Source: Variovorax boronicumulans
Lineage (GTDB): Bacteria > Pseudomonadota > Gammaproteobacteria > Burkholderiales > Burkholderiaceae_C
Direction: 5' to 3'
Length of the DNA stretch: 64,000 nucleotides
Assembly: GCF_019352895.1 (NCBI RefSeq)
Contig: NZ_JAAAFX010000009.1
Span: 762,764-826,763 of the forward strand
A program made the position numbers and the translations under genes. Below, in pieces: positions 25,863 to 34,336 of the stretch. Each line of letters starts with the position of its first letter. Position 1 is the stretch's first letter. The notes beneath the pieces were generated by a model. It searched no databases. It worked only from the letters and a program-made list of their open reading frames with translations, and had not been told where the DNA came from.

Positions 25863-27050
25863 ATGAACCGTCGCCATCTCGTCGCGCTGGCCGCCTTGGC
25901 CGCTTGCACCACCGCCCTCACGGCGCACGCGCAGTCCAACGAAATCCGCATCGCCCACGTCTACAGCAAGACCGGCGCCCTCGAGGCCTACGGCAAGCAG
26001 ACGCAGACCGGCCTGATGATGGGCCTGGACTACGCCACCGGCGGCACCATGATGGTCAACGGCAAGAAGCTGGTCGTGATCGAGAAGGACGACCAGGGCA
26101 AGCCCGACCTCGGCAAGTCGCTGCTGGCCGCCGCGTATTCCGACGACAAGGCCGCGCTGGCCGTCGGCCCGACCGCTTCGGGCGTGGCGCTGGCCATGCT
26201 GCCGGTGGCCGAGGAGTACAAGAAGATCCTGATCGTCGAGCCCGCGGTGGCCGACTCGATCACCGGCGACAAGTGGAACAAGTACATCTTCCGCACCGGC
26301 CGCAACAGCTCGCAGGACGCGATCTCGAACGCAGTCGCGGTCGACAAGGCCGGCGTCACCGTCGCCACGCTGGCCCAGGACAACGCCTTCGGCCGCGATG
26401 GCGTGAAGGCCTTTGCCGGCGCGCTCAAGAAGGCCAAGCTGGCGCACGAGGAGTACCTGCCGCCCGCCACCACCGACTTCACCGCCGGTGCGCAACGCCT
26501 GATCGACAAGCTCAAGGACGTGCCCGGCCGCAAGATCATCTGGATCGTCTGGGCCGGCGCGGGCAACCCCTTCAAGATCGTCGATCTCGACCTCAAGCGC
26601 TACGGCATCGAGATCGCCACCGGCGGCAACATCCTGCCGGCCATGGCGGCCTACAAGAGCCTGCCGGGCATGGAAGGCGCGGCCTACTACTACTTCGGCA
26701 TCCCGAAGAACCCGGTCAACGAGGCCATGGTCGCGGCCCACTACAAGCAGTTCAAGGCACCGCCGGACTTCTTCACGGCCGGCGGTTTCTCGGCCGCGAT
26801 GGCGGTGGTGACGGCGCTCAAGAAGACCAACGGCGACACCAACACCAACAAGCTCATCGGCACCATGGAAGGCATGAGCTTCGACACGCCCAAGGGCAAG
26901 ATGACCTTCCGCAAGGAAGACCACCAGGCGATGCAGTCGATGTACCACTTCAAGATCAAGGTCGACCCGGCCTTTGCCTGGGGCGTGCCGGAACTGGTCC
27001 ACGAGATCAAGCCGGAAGAAATGGACATCCCGATCAAGAACAAGCGCTGA
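25863..27050 (+). CDS. ABC importer substrate-binding protein (Leu/amide type)
   Basis: A 395-residue periplasmic binding protein of the branched-chain amino acid (HAAT) family. The signal peptide ends '...ALTAHAQS', then 'NEIRIAHVYSKTGALEAYGK' begins the first lobe. 'VGPTASGVALAMLPVAEEY' and 'TLAQDNAFGRDGVKAFAGAL' are family features. It should capture a small amide, amino-acid-like or aromatic compound and deliver it to the two permeases encoded downstream. First gene of the operon, 'CAGGAGACATCC' before ATG being a strong ribosome-binding site. The substrate is unknown. Confidence 0.9.
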   Translation: MNRRHLVALAALAACTTALTAHAQSNEIRIAHVYSKTGALEAYGKQTQTGLMMGLDYATGGTMMVNGKKLVVIEKDDQGKPDLGKSLLAAAYSDDKAALAVGPTASGVALAMLPVAEEYKKILIVEPAVADSITGDKWNKYIFRTGRNSSQDAISNAVAVDKAGVTVATLAQDNAFGRDGVKAFAGALKKAKLAHEEYLPPATTDFTAGAQRLIDKLKDVPGRKIIWIVWAGAGNPFKIVDLDLKRYGIEIATGGNILPAMAAYKSLPGMEGAAYYYFGIPKNPVNEAMVAAHYKQFKAPPDFFTAGGFSAAMAVVTALKKTNGDTNTNKLIGTMEGMSFDTPKGKMTFRKEDHQAMQSMYHFKIKVDPAFAWGVPELVHEIKPEEMDIPIKNKR

Positions 27051-27058
27051 TCGGTCTT

Positions 27059-27158
27059 TCTCCCTCCCCCGCTGGGGGAGGGCAGGGGTGGGGGCCCGCG
27101 GCGCCACCCTCCGCGCGTCGCATGCCCCCATCCCGACCTTCCCCCAGTGGGGGAAGGA
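27059..27158. repeat. Inverted-pair intergenic repeat, copy A
   Basis: A palindromic G-run hairpin (CTCCCTCCCCC / GGGGGAGGG) is followed about 60 bp on by its inverted relative (CCTTCCCCC / GGGGGAAGG), filling nearly the whole gap between binding-protein and first ATPase gene. The overall form is that of a paired REP/BIME-like unit. It may reduce read-through, giving more binding protein than ATPase. Confidence 0.75.
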
Positions 27159-27178
27159 GCCATCCCCCTTACCTTCCC

Positions 27179-27943
27179 ATGCTCGTCACCCAAGACCTGA
27201 CCATTCGTTTCGGCGGCCATGTGGCCGTCAACGCGGTGTCCTGCGCCTTCGCTCCCGGCACCCTGACGGCCATCGTCGGGCCCAACGGCGCGGGCAAGAC
27301 CACCTACTTCAACCTGATCTCGGGCCAGCTCAAGGCCAGCGCCGGCACGGTGTCGCTCAATGGGCGCGACCTGTCGGGCCTGTCGCCCTCGGCACGCACG
27401 CACGCCGGGTTGGGCCGCGCCTTCCAGCTGACCAACCTGTTCCCCAACCTCACGGTGCTGGAGAACGTGCGCCTCGCGGTGCAGGCCACGCGCGCGGGCG
27501 CGCACCGGCGCGGGCTCAACCTCTGGAGCATCTGGAGCGACCACCGCGCGCTGACCGAGCGCGCCGACGAGCTGCTGCGGGAGATCAACCTCAAGGCCAA
27601 GGAACACGCCACCGTGGCCAGCCTGCCGCACGGCGACCAGCGCAAGCTCGAGGTCGCGCTGCTGATGGCGCTCGAACCGCAGGTCTTCATGTTCGACGAA
27701 CCCACGGCCGGCATGAACGCCGCCGAGGCGCCGGTGATCCTCGACCTGATCCGCCGGCTCAAGCAGGACAAGACCAAGACCATCCTGCTGGTCGAACACA
27801 AGATGGACGTGGTGCGCGAATTGGCCGACCGGATCATCGTGCTGCACAACGGCACGCTGGTGGCCGACGGCGAACCGGCCGAGGTCATCGCCTCGCCGAT
27901 CGTGCAAGAGGCCTACCTGGGCGTGGCGAAGGAAACCGCATGA
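27179..27943 (+). CDS. ABC importer ATPase (LivG-like)
   Basis: A 254-residue ABC ATPase of the LivG type. Walker A 'GPNGAGKTT', a long LivG-specific insertion ('LNLWSIWSDHRALTERADEL'), a variant signature 'LPHGDQRKLEVALLM' and Walker B 'VFMFDEPTAGMN' are clear, with the switch His in 'ILLVEHKMD'. With the LivF-like ATPase it forms the heterodimeric motor of the importer. The start codon ATG lies 21 bp after the repeat element, and the upstream sequence has no obvious Shine-Dalgarno. Confidence 0.9.
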   Translation: MLVTQDLTIRFGGHVAVNAVSCAFAPGTLTAIVGPNGAGKTTYFNLISGQLKASAGTVSLNGRDLSGLSPSARTHAGLGRAFQLTNLFPNLTVLENVRLAVQATRAGAHRRGLNLWSIWSDHRALTERADELLREINLKAKEHATVASLPHGDQRKLEVALLMALEPQVFMFDEPTAGMNAAEAPVILDLIRRLKQDKTKTILLVEHKMDVVRELADRIIVLHNGTLVADGEPAEVIASPIVQEAYLGVAKETA

Positions 27944-27960
27944 CGACACTGACGCGTTTC

Positions 27961-28063
27961 TCCCACCCCCGCCAGGGGAGGGCTGGGGCCGAAGGCCTTC
28001 GCACCTTTGCGGCGTCACCAACGCCGCCGGCCCCCATCCCAACCTTCCCCCAGGGGGGCAGGG
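27961..28063. repeat. Inverted-pair intergenic repeat, copy B
   Basis: This has the same family and layout as copy A in the next junction of the operon: TCCCACCCCC / a G-rich arm at the left, and GGCCCCCATCCCAACC with CCTTCCCCC at the right. The middle differs from copy A, so the copies are not recent duplicates. Confidence 0.72.
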
Positions 28064-28073
28064 AGCAATACCG

Positions 28074-28805
28074 ATGACCACTTCCAACCATCTTCTGACG
28101 CTCGAAGGCGTGCAGACGCACATCGGCGCGTACCACATCCTCCACGGCGTCGACCTCGTGGTGCCCAAGGGCCAGCTCACCATGCTGCTCGGGCGCAACG
28201 GCGCGGGCAAGACCACCACGCTGCGGACCATCATGGGCCTGTGGCAGGCGTCGAAGGGCAGAGTGCATTTCAACGGCAAGGACATCACCGCGCTGCGCAC
28301 GCCCGAGATCGCCGCGCTGGGCATCGCCTACGTGCCCGAGACCATGGGCATCTTCGCCGACCTCACGGTCAAGGAGAACATGCTGCTGGCCGCGCGCGCC
28401 GCGAAGAACGCCGACGCGATCGACGACACGCGGCTGAAGTGGATCTTCCAGCTGTTCCCGGCCGTCGAGAAGTTCTGGAACCACCCGGCCGGCAAGCTGT
28501 CGGGCGGGCAGAAGCAGATGCTGGCCGTCTCGCGCGCCATCGTCGAGCCGCGCGAGCTGCTGATCATCGACGAGCCCAGCAAGGGCCTGGCGCCCGTGAT
28601 GATCAACAACATGATCGACGCCTTCGCGGAGCTCAAGCGCAGCGGCGTGACGCTGCTGCTGGTCGAACAGAACATCCACTTCGCCCAGCGCCTGGGCGAC
28701 AGCGTGGCGGTGATGGACAACGGCCGCGTGGTGCACAGCGGCGCGATGGCCGCGTTCTCCGCGGACACGCAACTGCAGCAGTCGCTGCTGGGACTCGCCT
28801 TATGA
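28074..28805 (+). CDS. ABC importer ATPase (LivF-like)
   Basis: A 243-residue ABC ATPase of the LivF type with Walker A 'GRNGAGKTT', signature 'LSGGQKQMLAVSRA', Walker B 'LLIIDEPSKGLAP' and switch His region 'LLLVEQNIHFA' (Gln-Asn as common in LivF). 'PETMGIFADLTVKENML' is the Q-loop/helical region. Start: ATG GGGAG-less but preceded by 'GGCAGGGAGCAATACCG', a usable GGGAG site at nine bases. Second motor subunit of the importer. Confidence 0.9.
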   Translation: MTTSNHLLTLEGVQTHIGAYHILHGVDLVVPKGQLTMLLGRNGAGKTTTLRTIMGLWQASKGRVHFNGKDITALRTPEIAALGIAYVPETMGIFADLTVKENMLLAARAAKNADAIDDTRLKWIFQLFPAVEKFWNHPAGKLSGGQKQMLAVSRAIVEPRELLIIDEPSKGLAPVMINNMIDAFAELKRSGVTLLLVEQNIHFAQRLGDSVAVMDNGRVVHSGAMAAFSADTQLQQSLLGLAL

Positions 28806-28820
28806 AGTACTCGATGTCTT

Positions 28821-28936
28821 GTCCCCTCTCCCTCCGGGAGAGGGCTAGGGTGAGGGCCGGCGGCCTGTGCAACGGGCATGCCCTCATCTCGACGCTGTCG
28901 GCCCTCACCCCAACCCTCTCCCAAAGGGAGAGGGAG
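28821..28936. repeat. Inverted-pair intergenic repeat, copy C
   Basis: A third paired element in the operon, from a different sequence family: CCCTCTCCCTCCGGGAGAGGG at the left (hairpin) and, inverted, 'CCCTCACCCCAACC' plus CTCTCCC / GGGAGAGGG at the right. This sequence type is widespread between genes in many proteobacteria. It fills the junction between the ATPase and permease genes. Confidence 0.75.
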
Positions 28937-28953
28937 CAGGAAGGCGTGCAGCC

Positions 28954-29940
28954 ATGAAAGCATCCGATCTCGACTGGAAGCCCCTGCTGCTGGTCCCCGT
29001 GCTCGCGCTCGTCGCACTGCCGCTCACCGGCTCGTTCTCGACCTGGCTCACGCTCACGGTCGCGGGCCTGGCGATGGGCATGATCATCTTCATCATCGCC
29101 TCGGGCCTGACGCTGATCTTCGGCCTGATGGACGTGCTGAACTTCGGCCACGGCGTGTTCATCGCGCTGGGCGCCTTCGTCGCGAGCAGCGTGCTCGGCC
29201 TGATGGGCGACTGGACCGGCTCGGGCGAGCTCTGGCGCAACCTGGTCGCGGTGTTCCCGGCCATGCTGGTCGCGATGCTCGTGGCCGGCGCGGTCGGCCT
29301 GGCTTTCGAGCGCTTCATCGTGCGGCCGGTCTACGGCCAGCACCTCAAGCAGATCCTGATCACCATGGGCGGCATGATCATCGGCGAGGAGTTGATCAAG
29401 GTGATCTGGGGCCCGGCGCAGATCCCGCTGCCGCTGCCCGAGGCGCTGCGCGGCTCGGTCTTCGTGGCCGAGGCCGCCATCAGCAAGTACCGGCTGCTGG
29501 CCGTCGCGGTGGGCCTGGTGGTGTTCGGCCTGCTGGCCTGGACACTGGGCCGCACCAAGATCGGCCTCCTGATCCGCGCCGGCGTGCAGGACCGCGAGAT
29601 GGTCGAGTCGCTGGGCTACCGCATCGGCCGGCTGTTCGTCGGCGTGTTCGTGGTCGGCAGCGCATTGGCCGGCCTGGGCGGCGTGATGTGGGGCCTGTTC
29701 CAGCAGAACCTGATCCCGCAGATGGGCGCGCAGGTCAACGTGCTGATCTTCATCGTGATCATCATCGGCGGCCTGGGCTCGACGGGCGGCGCGCTGATCG
29801 GTGCGCTGCTGGTCGGCCTGATGACCAACTACATCGGCTTCCTGGTGCCCACGCTCACGCAGTTCGCGAGCATCTTCCTGATGGTCGCCGTGCTCCTGTG
29901 GCGGCCGCAGGGTGTGTATCCGGTGGCCAGCAGCCGCTGA
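28954..29940 (+). CDS. ABC importer permease (LivH-like)
   Basis: A 328-residue membrane protein with about eight hydrophobic segments, of the LivH type. 'LNFGHGVFIALGAFVASS' is the strongly conserved LivH motif; 'RPVYGQHLKQILITMGGMII' and 'GRTKIGLLIRAGVQDREM' give the cytoplasmic coupling loop. Forms the translocation pore with the LivM-like protein encoded 10 bp downstream. The ATG is preceded by 'GGAAGGCGTGCAGCC', with GGAAGG about 11 bases upstream. Confidence 0.9.
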   Translation: MKASDLDWKPLLLVPVLALVALPLTGSFSTWLTLTVAGLAMGMIIFIIASGLTLIFGLMDVLNFGHGVFIALGAFVASSVLGLMGDWTGSGELWRNLVAVFPAMLVAMLVAGAVGLAFERFIVRPVYGQHLKQILITMGGMIIGEELIKVIWGPAQIPLPLPEALRGSVFVAEAAISKYRLLAVAVGLVVFGLLAWTLGRTKIGLLIRAGVQDREMVESLGYRIGRLFVGVFVVGSALAGLGGVMWGLFQQNLIPQMGAQVNVLIFIVIIIGGLGSTGGALIGALLVGLMTNYIGFLVPTLTQFASIFLMVAVLLWRPQGVYPVASSR

Positions 29941-29950
29941 GGATGAAGCC

Positions 29951-31015
29951 ATGTTGAAACGTCTTCTCTCCAACGACATGCCGCGCAGCCGCGTGCTCGC
30001 CGTGCTGCTGCTCGCGGTGCTGCTGGGCCTGGCCTTCGCGCCCTTCGCGTTCCCGGGCGTCAAGGCGCTCAGCGTCGCGGCCAAGATCCTGGTCTTCGTG
30101 GTGCTGGTCGCCAGCTTCGACCTGCTGCTGGGCTACACCGGCATCGTGAGCTTCGCGCACACCATGTTCTTCGGCATCGGCGCCTACGGCATCGCGATCG
30201 CGGCCAGCCGCATGGGCCCGAGCTGGGGCGCGGTGGCCGTCGGGCTGGGCGGCGCGCTGGCGCTGTCGCTGGTGCTGGCCCTGGCGATCGGCCTGTTCTC
30301 GCTGCGGGTGCGCGCGATCTTCTTCGCCATGATCACGCTGGCGGTGGCCGCGGCCTTCCAGACGCTGGCCTCGCAGCTGTCGGAGTTCACCGGCGGCGAG
30401 GACGGCCTGACCTTCAAGCTGCCCGAGCTGATCTCGCCCAGCTTCGAGTTCGCCGAGGAACCCTTCTTCGGCGTCTCGCTCGACGGCCGGCTGCTGTGCT
30501 ACTACCTGCTGTTCGTGGTGGCGGTGGTGCTGGTGCTGGCTCTGCTGCGCATCGTGAACTCGCCCTTCGGCCGCGTGCTGCAGGCGATCCGCGAGAACGA
30601 GTTCCGCGCCGAAGCCATCGGCTACCGCGTGGTGGTCTATCGCACCACGGCCGCGGTGCTGTCGGCATTGTTCGCCACGCTGGCCGGCGCGATGCTCGCG
30701 ATCTGGCTGCGCTACAACGGGCCCGAGACCTCGCTGAGCTTCGAGATCATGGTCGACGTGCTGCTGATCGTGGTGATCGGCGGCATGGGCACCATCTACG
30801 GCGCGGCCATCGGCGCGGTGCTGTTCGTGATCGCACAGAGCTACCTGCAGGACCTGCTGCGCCTGGGCAGCGAAGCCGCGAGCGGCCTGCCATGGCTGGC
30901 CGCGCTGCTGTCTCCCGACCGCTGGCTGCTGTGGCTGGGCGTGCTGTTCGTGCTGTCGGTCTATTACTTCCCGACGGGCATCGTCGGCAAACTGCGTACG
31001 CGTGCTGCACGATGA
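29951..31015 (+). CDS. ABC importer permease (LivM-like)
   Basis: A 354-residue membrane protein of the LivM type. Conserved stretches are 'SFDLLLGYTGIVSFAHTMFF', 'LRIVNSPFGRVLQAIRENE' (coupling loop) and 'VIGGMGTIYGAAIGAV'. The start MLKRLLSNDMPRSR is preceded by 'GAGGATGAAGCC', a GAGGA site. The stop overlaps the start of the alpha/beta hydrolase (ATGA), so importer and hydrolase are translated together. Confidence 0.9.
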   Translation: MLKRLLSNDMPRSRVLAVLLLAVLLGLAFAPFAFPGVKALSVAAKILVFVVLVASFDLLLGYTGIVSFAHTMFFGIGAYGIAIAASRMGPSWGAVAVGLGGALALSLVLALAIGLFSLRVRAIFFAMITLAVAAAFQTLASQLSEFTGGEDGLTFKLPELISPSFEFAEEPFFGVSLDGRLLCYYLLFVVAVVLVLALLRIVNSPFGRVLQAIRENEFRAEAIGYRVVVYRTTAAVLSALFATLAGAMLAIWLRYNGPETSLSFEIMVDVLLIVVIGGMGTIYGAAIGAVLFVIAQSYLQDLLRLGSEAASGLPWLAALLSPDRWLLWLGVLFVLSVYYFPTGIVGKLRTRAAR

Positions 31016-31893
31016 ACCCGATCCTCCCTTCGTCTCACTACGCACAACTGCTCGGCCGCGAGATCCACTGGATGGACTGGGGCCCGAAGGAGGGCGCCGC
31101 CGTGATCGCCTGGCACGGCCTGGCGCGCACCGGCCGCGACATGGACGAGCTGGCCGCGCACCTCGCGGGCCAGGGCTTTCGCGTGGTCTGCCCCGACACC
31201 CTTGGCCGCGGCCTGAGCCAATGGAGCCCGGCGCCCGACGAGGAGTACCAGCTCTCGTTCTACGCCCGGCTGGCCGAGGCGCTGTGCGACGAACTGCAAC
31301 TCGACCGCGTGCACTGGGTCGGCACCTCGATGGGCGGCGCCATCGGCACGGTCTGCGCGTCGGGCTTGTTCGCACCGCGCATGAAGCAGCGCATCGCGAG
31401 CCTGGTGCTCAACGACAACGCACCCGAGCTGGCCTCGGCGGCCATCGAACGCATCAAGGCCTATGCGGGCAACCCGCCGGCCTTCGACACGGTCGCCGAG
31501 CTCGAGGCCTTTTTCCGTACCGTCTACAAGCCCTACGGCTGGCTCAGCGACGCGCAATGGCGCCGGCTCACCGAGACCTCGACGCGCCGCCTGGCCGACG
31601 GCCGCGTGACGCCGCACTACGACCCGCAGATGGTGCGCCAGTTCACCGCGCACGACGACGACTACGGCATCTGGCCGCACTGGGACGCGATCGAGGCGCC
31701 TGTGCTGTGCCTGCGCGGCGCCGATTCCGACCTGGTGCTGCGCGAGACGGTGGTCGAGATGCGCGGCCGCGGCCCCGGCGCGGCGGGCCGGCTGCAGGTG
31801 ATCGAGGTGCCCGATTGCGGCCATGCGCCGGCGCTCAATGTGCCGTCGCATCTCGACCCGATCGAGGCCTTCATCCGCGCCGCGCAGACCTGA
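31012..31893 (+). CDS. Alpha/beta hydrolase coupled to importer
   Basis: A 293-residue alpha/beta hydrolase. 'AWHGLARTGRDMDELAAHLA' holds the HG oxyanion motif, 'HWVGTSMGGAIGTVCASGLF' is the Ser nucleophile elbow, 'LCLRGADSDLV' carries the acid, and 'PDCGHAPALN' the catalytic His. All three triad residues are present. It starts inside the LivM-like stop codon (ATGA), which strongly ties it to the importer: it may hydrolyse an ester, amide or lactone brought in by the transporter. The cytoplasmic location fits, as no signal peptide is seen. Confidence 0.88.
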   Translation: MNPILPSSHYAQLLGREIHWMDWGPKEGAAVIAWHGLARTGRDMDELAAHLAGQGFRVVCPDTLGRGLSQWSPAPDEEYQLSFYARLAEALCDELQLDRVHWVGTSMGGAIGTVCASGLFAPRMKQRIASLVLNDNAPELASAAIERIKAYAGNPPAFDTVAELEAFFRTVYKPYGWLSDAQWRRLTETSTRRLADGRVTPHYDPQMVRQFTAHDDDYGIWPHWDAIEAPVLCLRGADSDLVLRETVVEMRGRGPGAAGRLQVIEVPDCGHAPALNVPSHLDPIEAFIRAAQT

Positions 31894-31986
31894 TCCGGGG
31901 AATGTGCGCACGGCCGCGCGGACCGTGCACGCCGCGGGTCTTTGGCCGACAGGGCACAGTGCTGCCTTTTCGTTGAAAGGATCTGC

Positions 31987-32316
31987 ATGACCTGGCTCTA
32001 CCTTGCCTTCGCGATCGTGGCCGAAGTGGCTGCGACTTCGGCGCTCAAGGCCTCGGAAGGCTTCACCCGCCTCGGGCCCTCGGTGCTGGTGGTCGTGGGC
32101 TATGGCATCGCCTTCTTCCTGCTCTCGCTGACGCTGCGCACCATCAGCGTGGGCGTGGCCTATGCGATCTGGTCGGGCGCCGGCATCGTGCTGGTGTCGG
32201 TGGTCGGCCTGGTGCTGTTCAAGCAGCGGCTCGACGGCCCGGCGATGCTCGGCATGGGCCTGATCGTGGCCGGCGTGGCGGTGATCCAGCTGTTCTCGAA
32301 GACGGCCTCGCACTGA
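31987..32316 (+). CDS. SMR family multidrug efflux protein
   Basis: A 109-residue four-helix membrane protein of the small multidrug resistance family (EmrE/SugE type). 'FAIVAEVAATSALKASEGF' contains the membrane-embedded Glu needed for proton/drug exchange, and 'LSLTLRTISVGVAYAIWSGAG' the conserved third helix with Tyr and Trp. It acts as a dimer exporting quaternary ammonium or guanidinium-like cations. I chose the ATG giving MTWLYL, with GAAAGGA seven bases upstream. It lies about 90 bp after the hydrolase and converges with the DUF853 gene. Confidence 0.9.
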   Translation: MTWLYLAFAIVAEVAATSALKASEGFTRLGPSVLVVVGYGIAFFLLSLTLRTISVGVAYAIWSGAGIVLVSVVGLVLFKQRLDGPAMLGMGLIVAGVAVIQLFSKTASH

Positions 32317-32331
32317 GGCCGGGGCCGCCGT

Positions 32332-33852
32332 TCAGCGCTTCTTGGCGCCGAAGATGCTGCCCAGCACCCCGCGCAGGATCTCCTTGCCCAGGCCCGTCCC
32401 CGCGGTGCGTACGGCCGACTTGGCCATGGTCTGCACCAGGCCGTCGCGCTTGCCGCCGCGCGGGCCGGTGGTGCCGAACAGCAGGTCGTTCAGGCCGCCC
32501 ATCATCCCGCCGTGGTCGTCGGCCGCGGGCGCGCCGGGCTTGCCGCCGGCCACGACCGGCGGCGCGTCGGGCGCCGTGGCGGTGCGCGCCTTGAGCTTCT
32601 CGTAGGCCGACTCGCGATCGACCGTCTTCTCGTAGACGCCGGCGACCAGCGAGTTCGCGATCAGCTGCTGGCGCTGCGCGGGCGTGATCGGGCCGAGCTG
32701 GCTGCCCGGCGGCAGCACGAACACGCGTTCGGTCACGCTGGGCCGGCCTTTCTCGTCGAGCAGGCTCACCAGCGCTTCGCCCACCGCGAGCTCGGTGATC
32801 GCGGCCTCGATGTCCAGGCCCGGCTTCGGGCGCATGGTGGTGGCCGTGGCCTTCACCGCCTTCTGGTCGCGCGGCGTGAAGGCGCGCAGCGCATGCTGCA
32901 CCCGGTTGCCCAGTTGGGCGAGCACGGTGTCGGGGATGTCCAGCGGGTTCTGCGTGACGAAGAACACGCCCACGCCCTTGGAGCGCACCAGCCGCACCAC
33001 CAGCTCGATGCGTTCGACCAGCGCCTTGGGCGCGTCCTTGAACAGCAGGTGCGCCTCGTCGAAGAAGAACACCAGCTTGGGCTGCTCGGGGTCGCCGATC
33101 TCGGGCAACTGCTCGAACAGTTCGGACAGCAGCCACAGCAGGAAAGTGGCGTAGAGCCGCGGCGCGTTCATGAGCTTGTCGGCCGCCAGCACGTTGACCA
33201 CACCCTTGCCGCCCACGGTCTGCATGAAGTCCTGGATGTTGAGCATCGGCTCGCCGAAGAACTTGTCGCCGCCCTGGCTCTCGATCTGCACCAGGCCGCG
33301 CTGGATGGCCCCCACGCTGGCCGCGCTGATGTTGCCGTAGGCGGTGGTGAACTGGCTGGCGTTCTCGCCCACGTGCTGCAACATCGCACGCAGGTCTTTC
33401 AGGTCGAGCAGCAGCAGGCCGTTGTCGTCGGCGATCTTGAACACCAGGTTCAGCACGCCCGACTGCGTTTCGTTGAGGTCGAGCATGCGGCCCAGCAGCA
33501 GCGGGCCCATGTCGGAGATGGTGGCGCGCACCGGATGGCCCTGCTCGCCGAACACGTCCCACAGCGTGACGGGGCAGGCCAGCGGGGCAGGGGGCTCGAT
33601 GCCGCGTTCCTTGAGCGTGGCCGCGAGCTTCGCGCCGATGCTGCCGGGCTGGCTGATGCCGGTCAGGTCGCCCTTCACGTCGGCCATGAACACCGGCACG
33701 CCGATGCCCGACAGCTGCTCGGCCAGGGTCTGCAACGTGACGGTTTTTCCGGTGCCTGTCGCGCCGGTGACGAGGCCGTGGCGGTTGGTCAGGCCGGGCA
33801 GCAGGAAGCACTCGGTGCTGTCGTGGCGGGCAATCAGAAGCGGGTCGGCCAT
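32332..33852 (-). CDS. DUF853 HerA-like ATPase (YjgR family)
   Basis: A 506-residue protein of the DUF853 family, related to HerA/FtsK ATPases and to E. coli YjgR. Walker A is 'GATGTGKTVT' near residue 31 and Walker B 'KLVFFFDEAHLLF' near residue 265; 'GVFFVTQNPLDIPDTVLAQL' follows, as in HerA-type enzymes. The C-terminal region is Ala/Gly-rich with 'GGMMGGLNDLLFG'. Cellular function is unknown; DNA or protein remodelling has been suggested for relatives. Divergent from the pigment-cluster ACP gene. Confidence 0.88.
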   Translation of the reverse strand: MADPLLIARHDSTECFLLPGLTNRHGLVTGATGTGKTVTLQTLAEQLSGIGVPVFMADVKGDLTGISQPGSIGAKLAATLKERGIEPPAPLACPVTLWDVFGEQGHPVRATISDMGPLLLGRMLDLNETQSGVLNLVFKIADDNGLLLLDLKDLRAMLQHVGENASQFTTAYGNISAASVGAIQRGLVQIESQGGDKFFGEPMLNIQDFMQTVGGKGVVNVLAADKLMNAPRLYATFLLWLLSELFEQLPEIGDPEQPKLVFFFDEAHLLFKDAPKALVERIELVVRLVRSKGVGVFFVTQNPLDIPDTVLAQLGNRVQHALRAFTPRDQKAVKATATTMRPKPGLDIEAAITELAVGEALVSLLDEKGRPSVTERVFVLPPGSQLGPITPAQRQQLIANSLVAGVYEKTVDRESAYEKLKARTATAPDAPPVVAGGKPGAPAADDHGGMMGGLNDLLFGTTGPRGGKRDGLVQTMAKSAVRTAGTGLGKEILRGVLGSIFGAKKR

Positions 33853-33902
33853 GGGGGGCTCCGGTCGGGTCGAAAACGGGCAGTCTATCCAAGGCGCGCT
33901 TC

Positions 33903-33908
33903 TATAAT
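33903..33908 (+). promoter_or_regulatory. -10 element of pigment cluster plus arm
   Basis: A perfect TATAAT lies about 45 bp upstream of the first ACP gene. The region 17 bp further upstream has no good -35 match, so activation by a regulator or an unusual promoter is possible. It would drive the long coupled plus-strand arm. Confidence 0.5.
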
Positions 33909-33953
33909 TCGCCGATTAACGCCTTTGTTTCGTGAAATCGTTCAGGAGTCTCC

Positions 33954-34265
33954 GTGTCATCGACCCCCATCCCCTCCGTTTCCGCCGAAGGCGCCAGCCC
34001 TGAACAGACGCCGCTCGAGCTCGAGCTGGCCACGCTGCTGGTCGAATCCCTGAACCTCGAAGTCGCACCTGCCGAGGTCGACCCCAACGCACCGCTGTAC
34101 GGCGAAGGCCTGGGCCTGGACTCCATCGACATCCTGGAAGTGGCTCTCGAAGTGTCGCGCCGCTACGGCTTCCAGTTGCGCTCCGACGACGAGCGCAACC
34201 AGCAGATCTTCACGTCGCTGCGCACGCTGGCCACGCACGTGGAACAGAACAAGACCACCGCCTGA
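33954..34265 (+). CDS. Acyl carrier protein of aryl-polyene type (ApeE-like)
   Basis: A 103-residue acyl carrier protein with a GTG start preceded by TTCAGGAGTCTCC (AGGAG, good spacing). The phosphopantetheine site is 'GLGLDSIDILEVALE', Ser about residue 57. A flexible Ser/Pro N-terminus of about 20 residues precedes the helix bundle. It is the first gene of the plus arm, in the position ACPs occupy in aryl-polyene clusters. It probably carries the hydroxybenzoyl starter or the growing chain; the second ACP of the cluster is at 44591-44830. Confidence 0.88.
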   Translation: MSSTPIPSVSAEGASPEQTPLELELATLLVESLNLEVAPAEVDPNAPLYGEGLGLDSIDILEVALEVSRRYGFQLRSDDERNQQIFTSLRTLATHVEQNKTTA

Positions 34266-34336
34266 TGACAGGGCAGGGCGCCGCGAATCTCGAGAGCGGT
34301 CCGCCGACGGACCGCCGCACGGCGCGGGCCTGAGCG

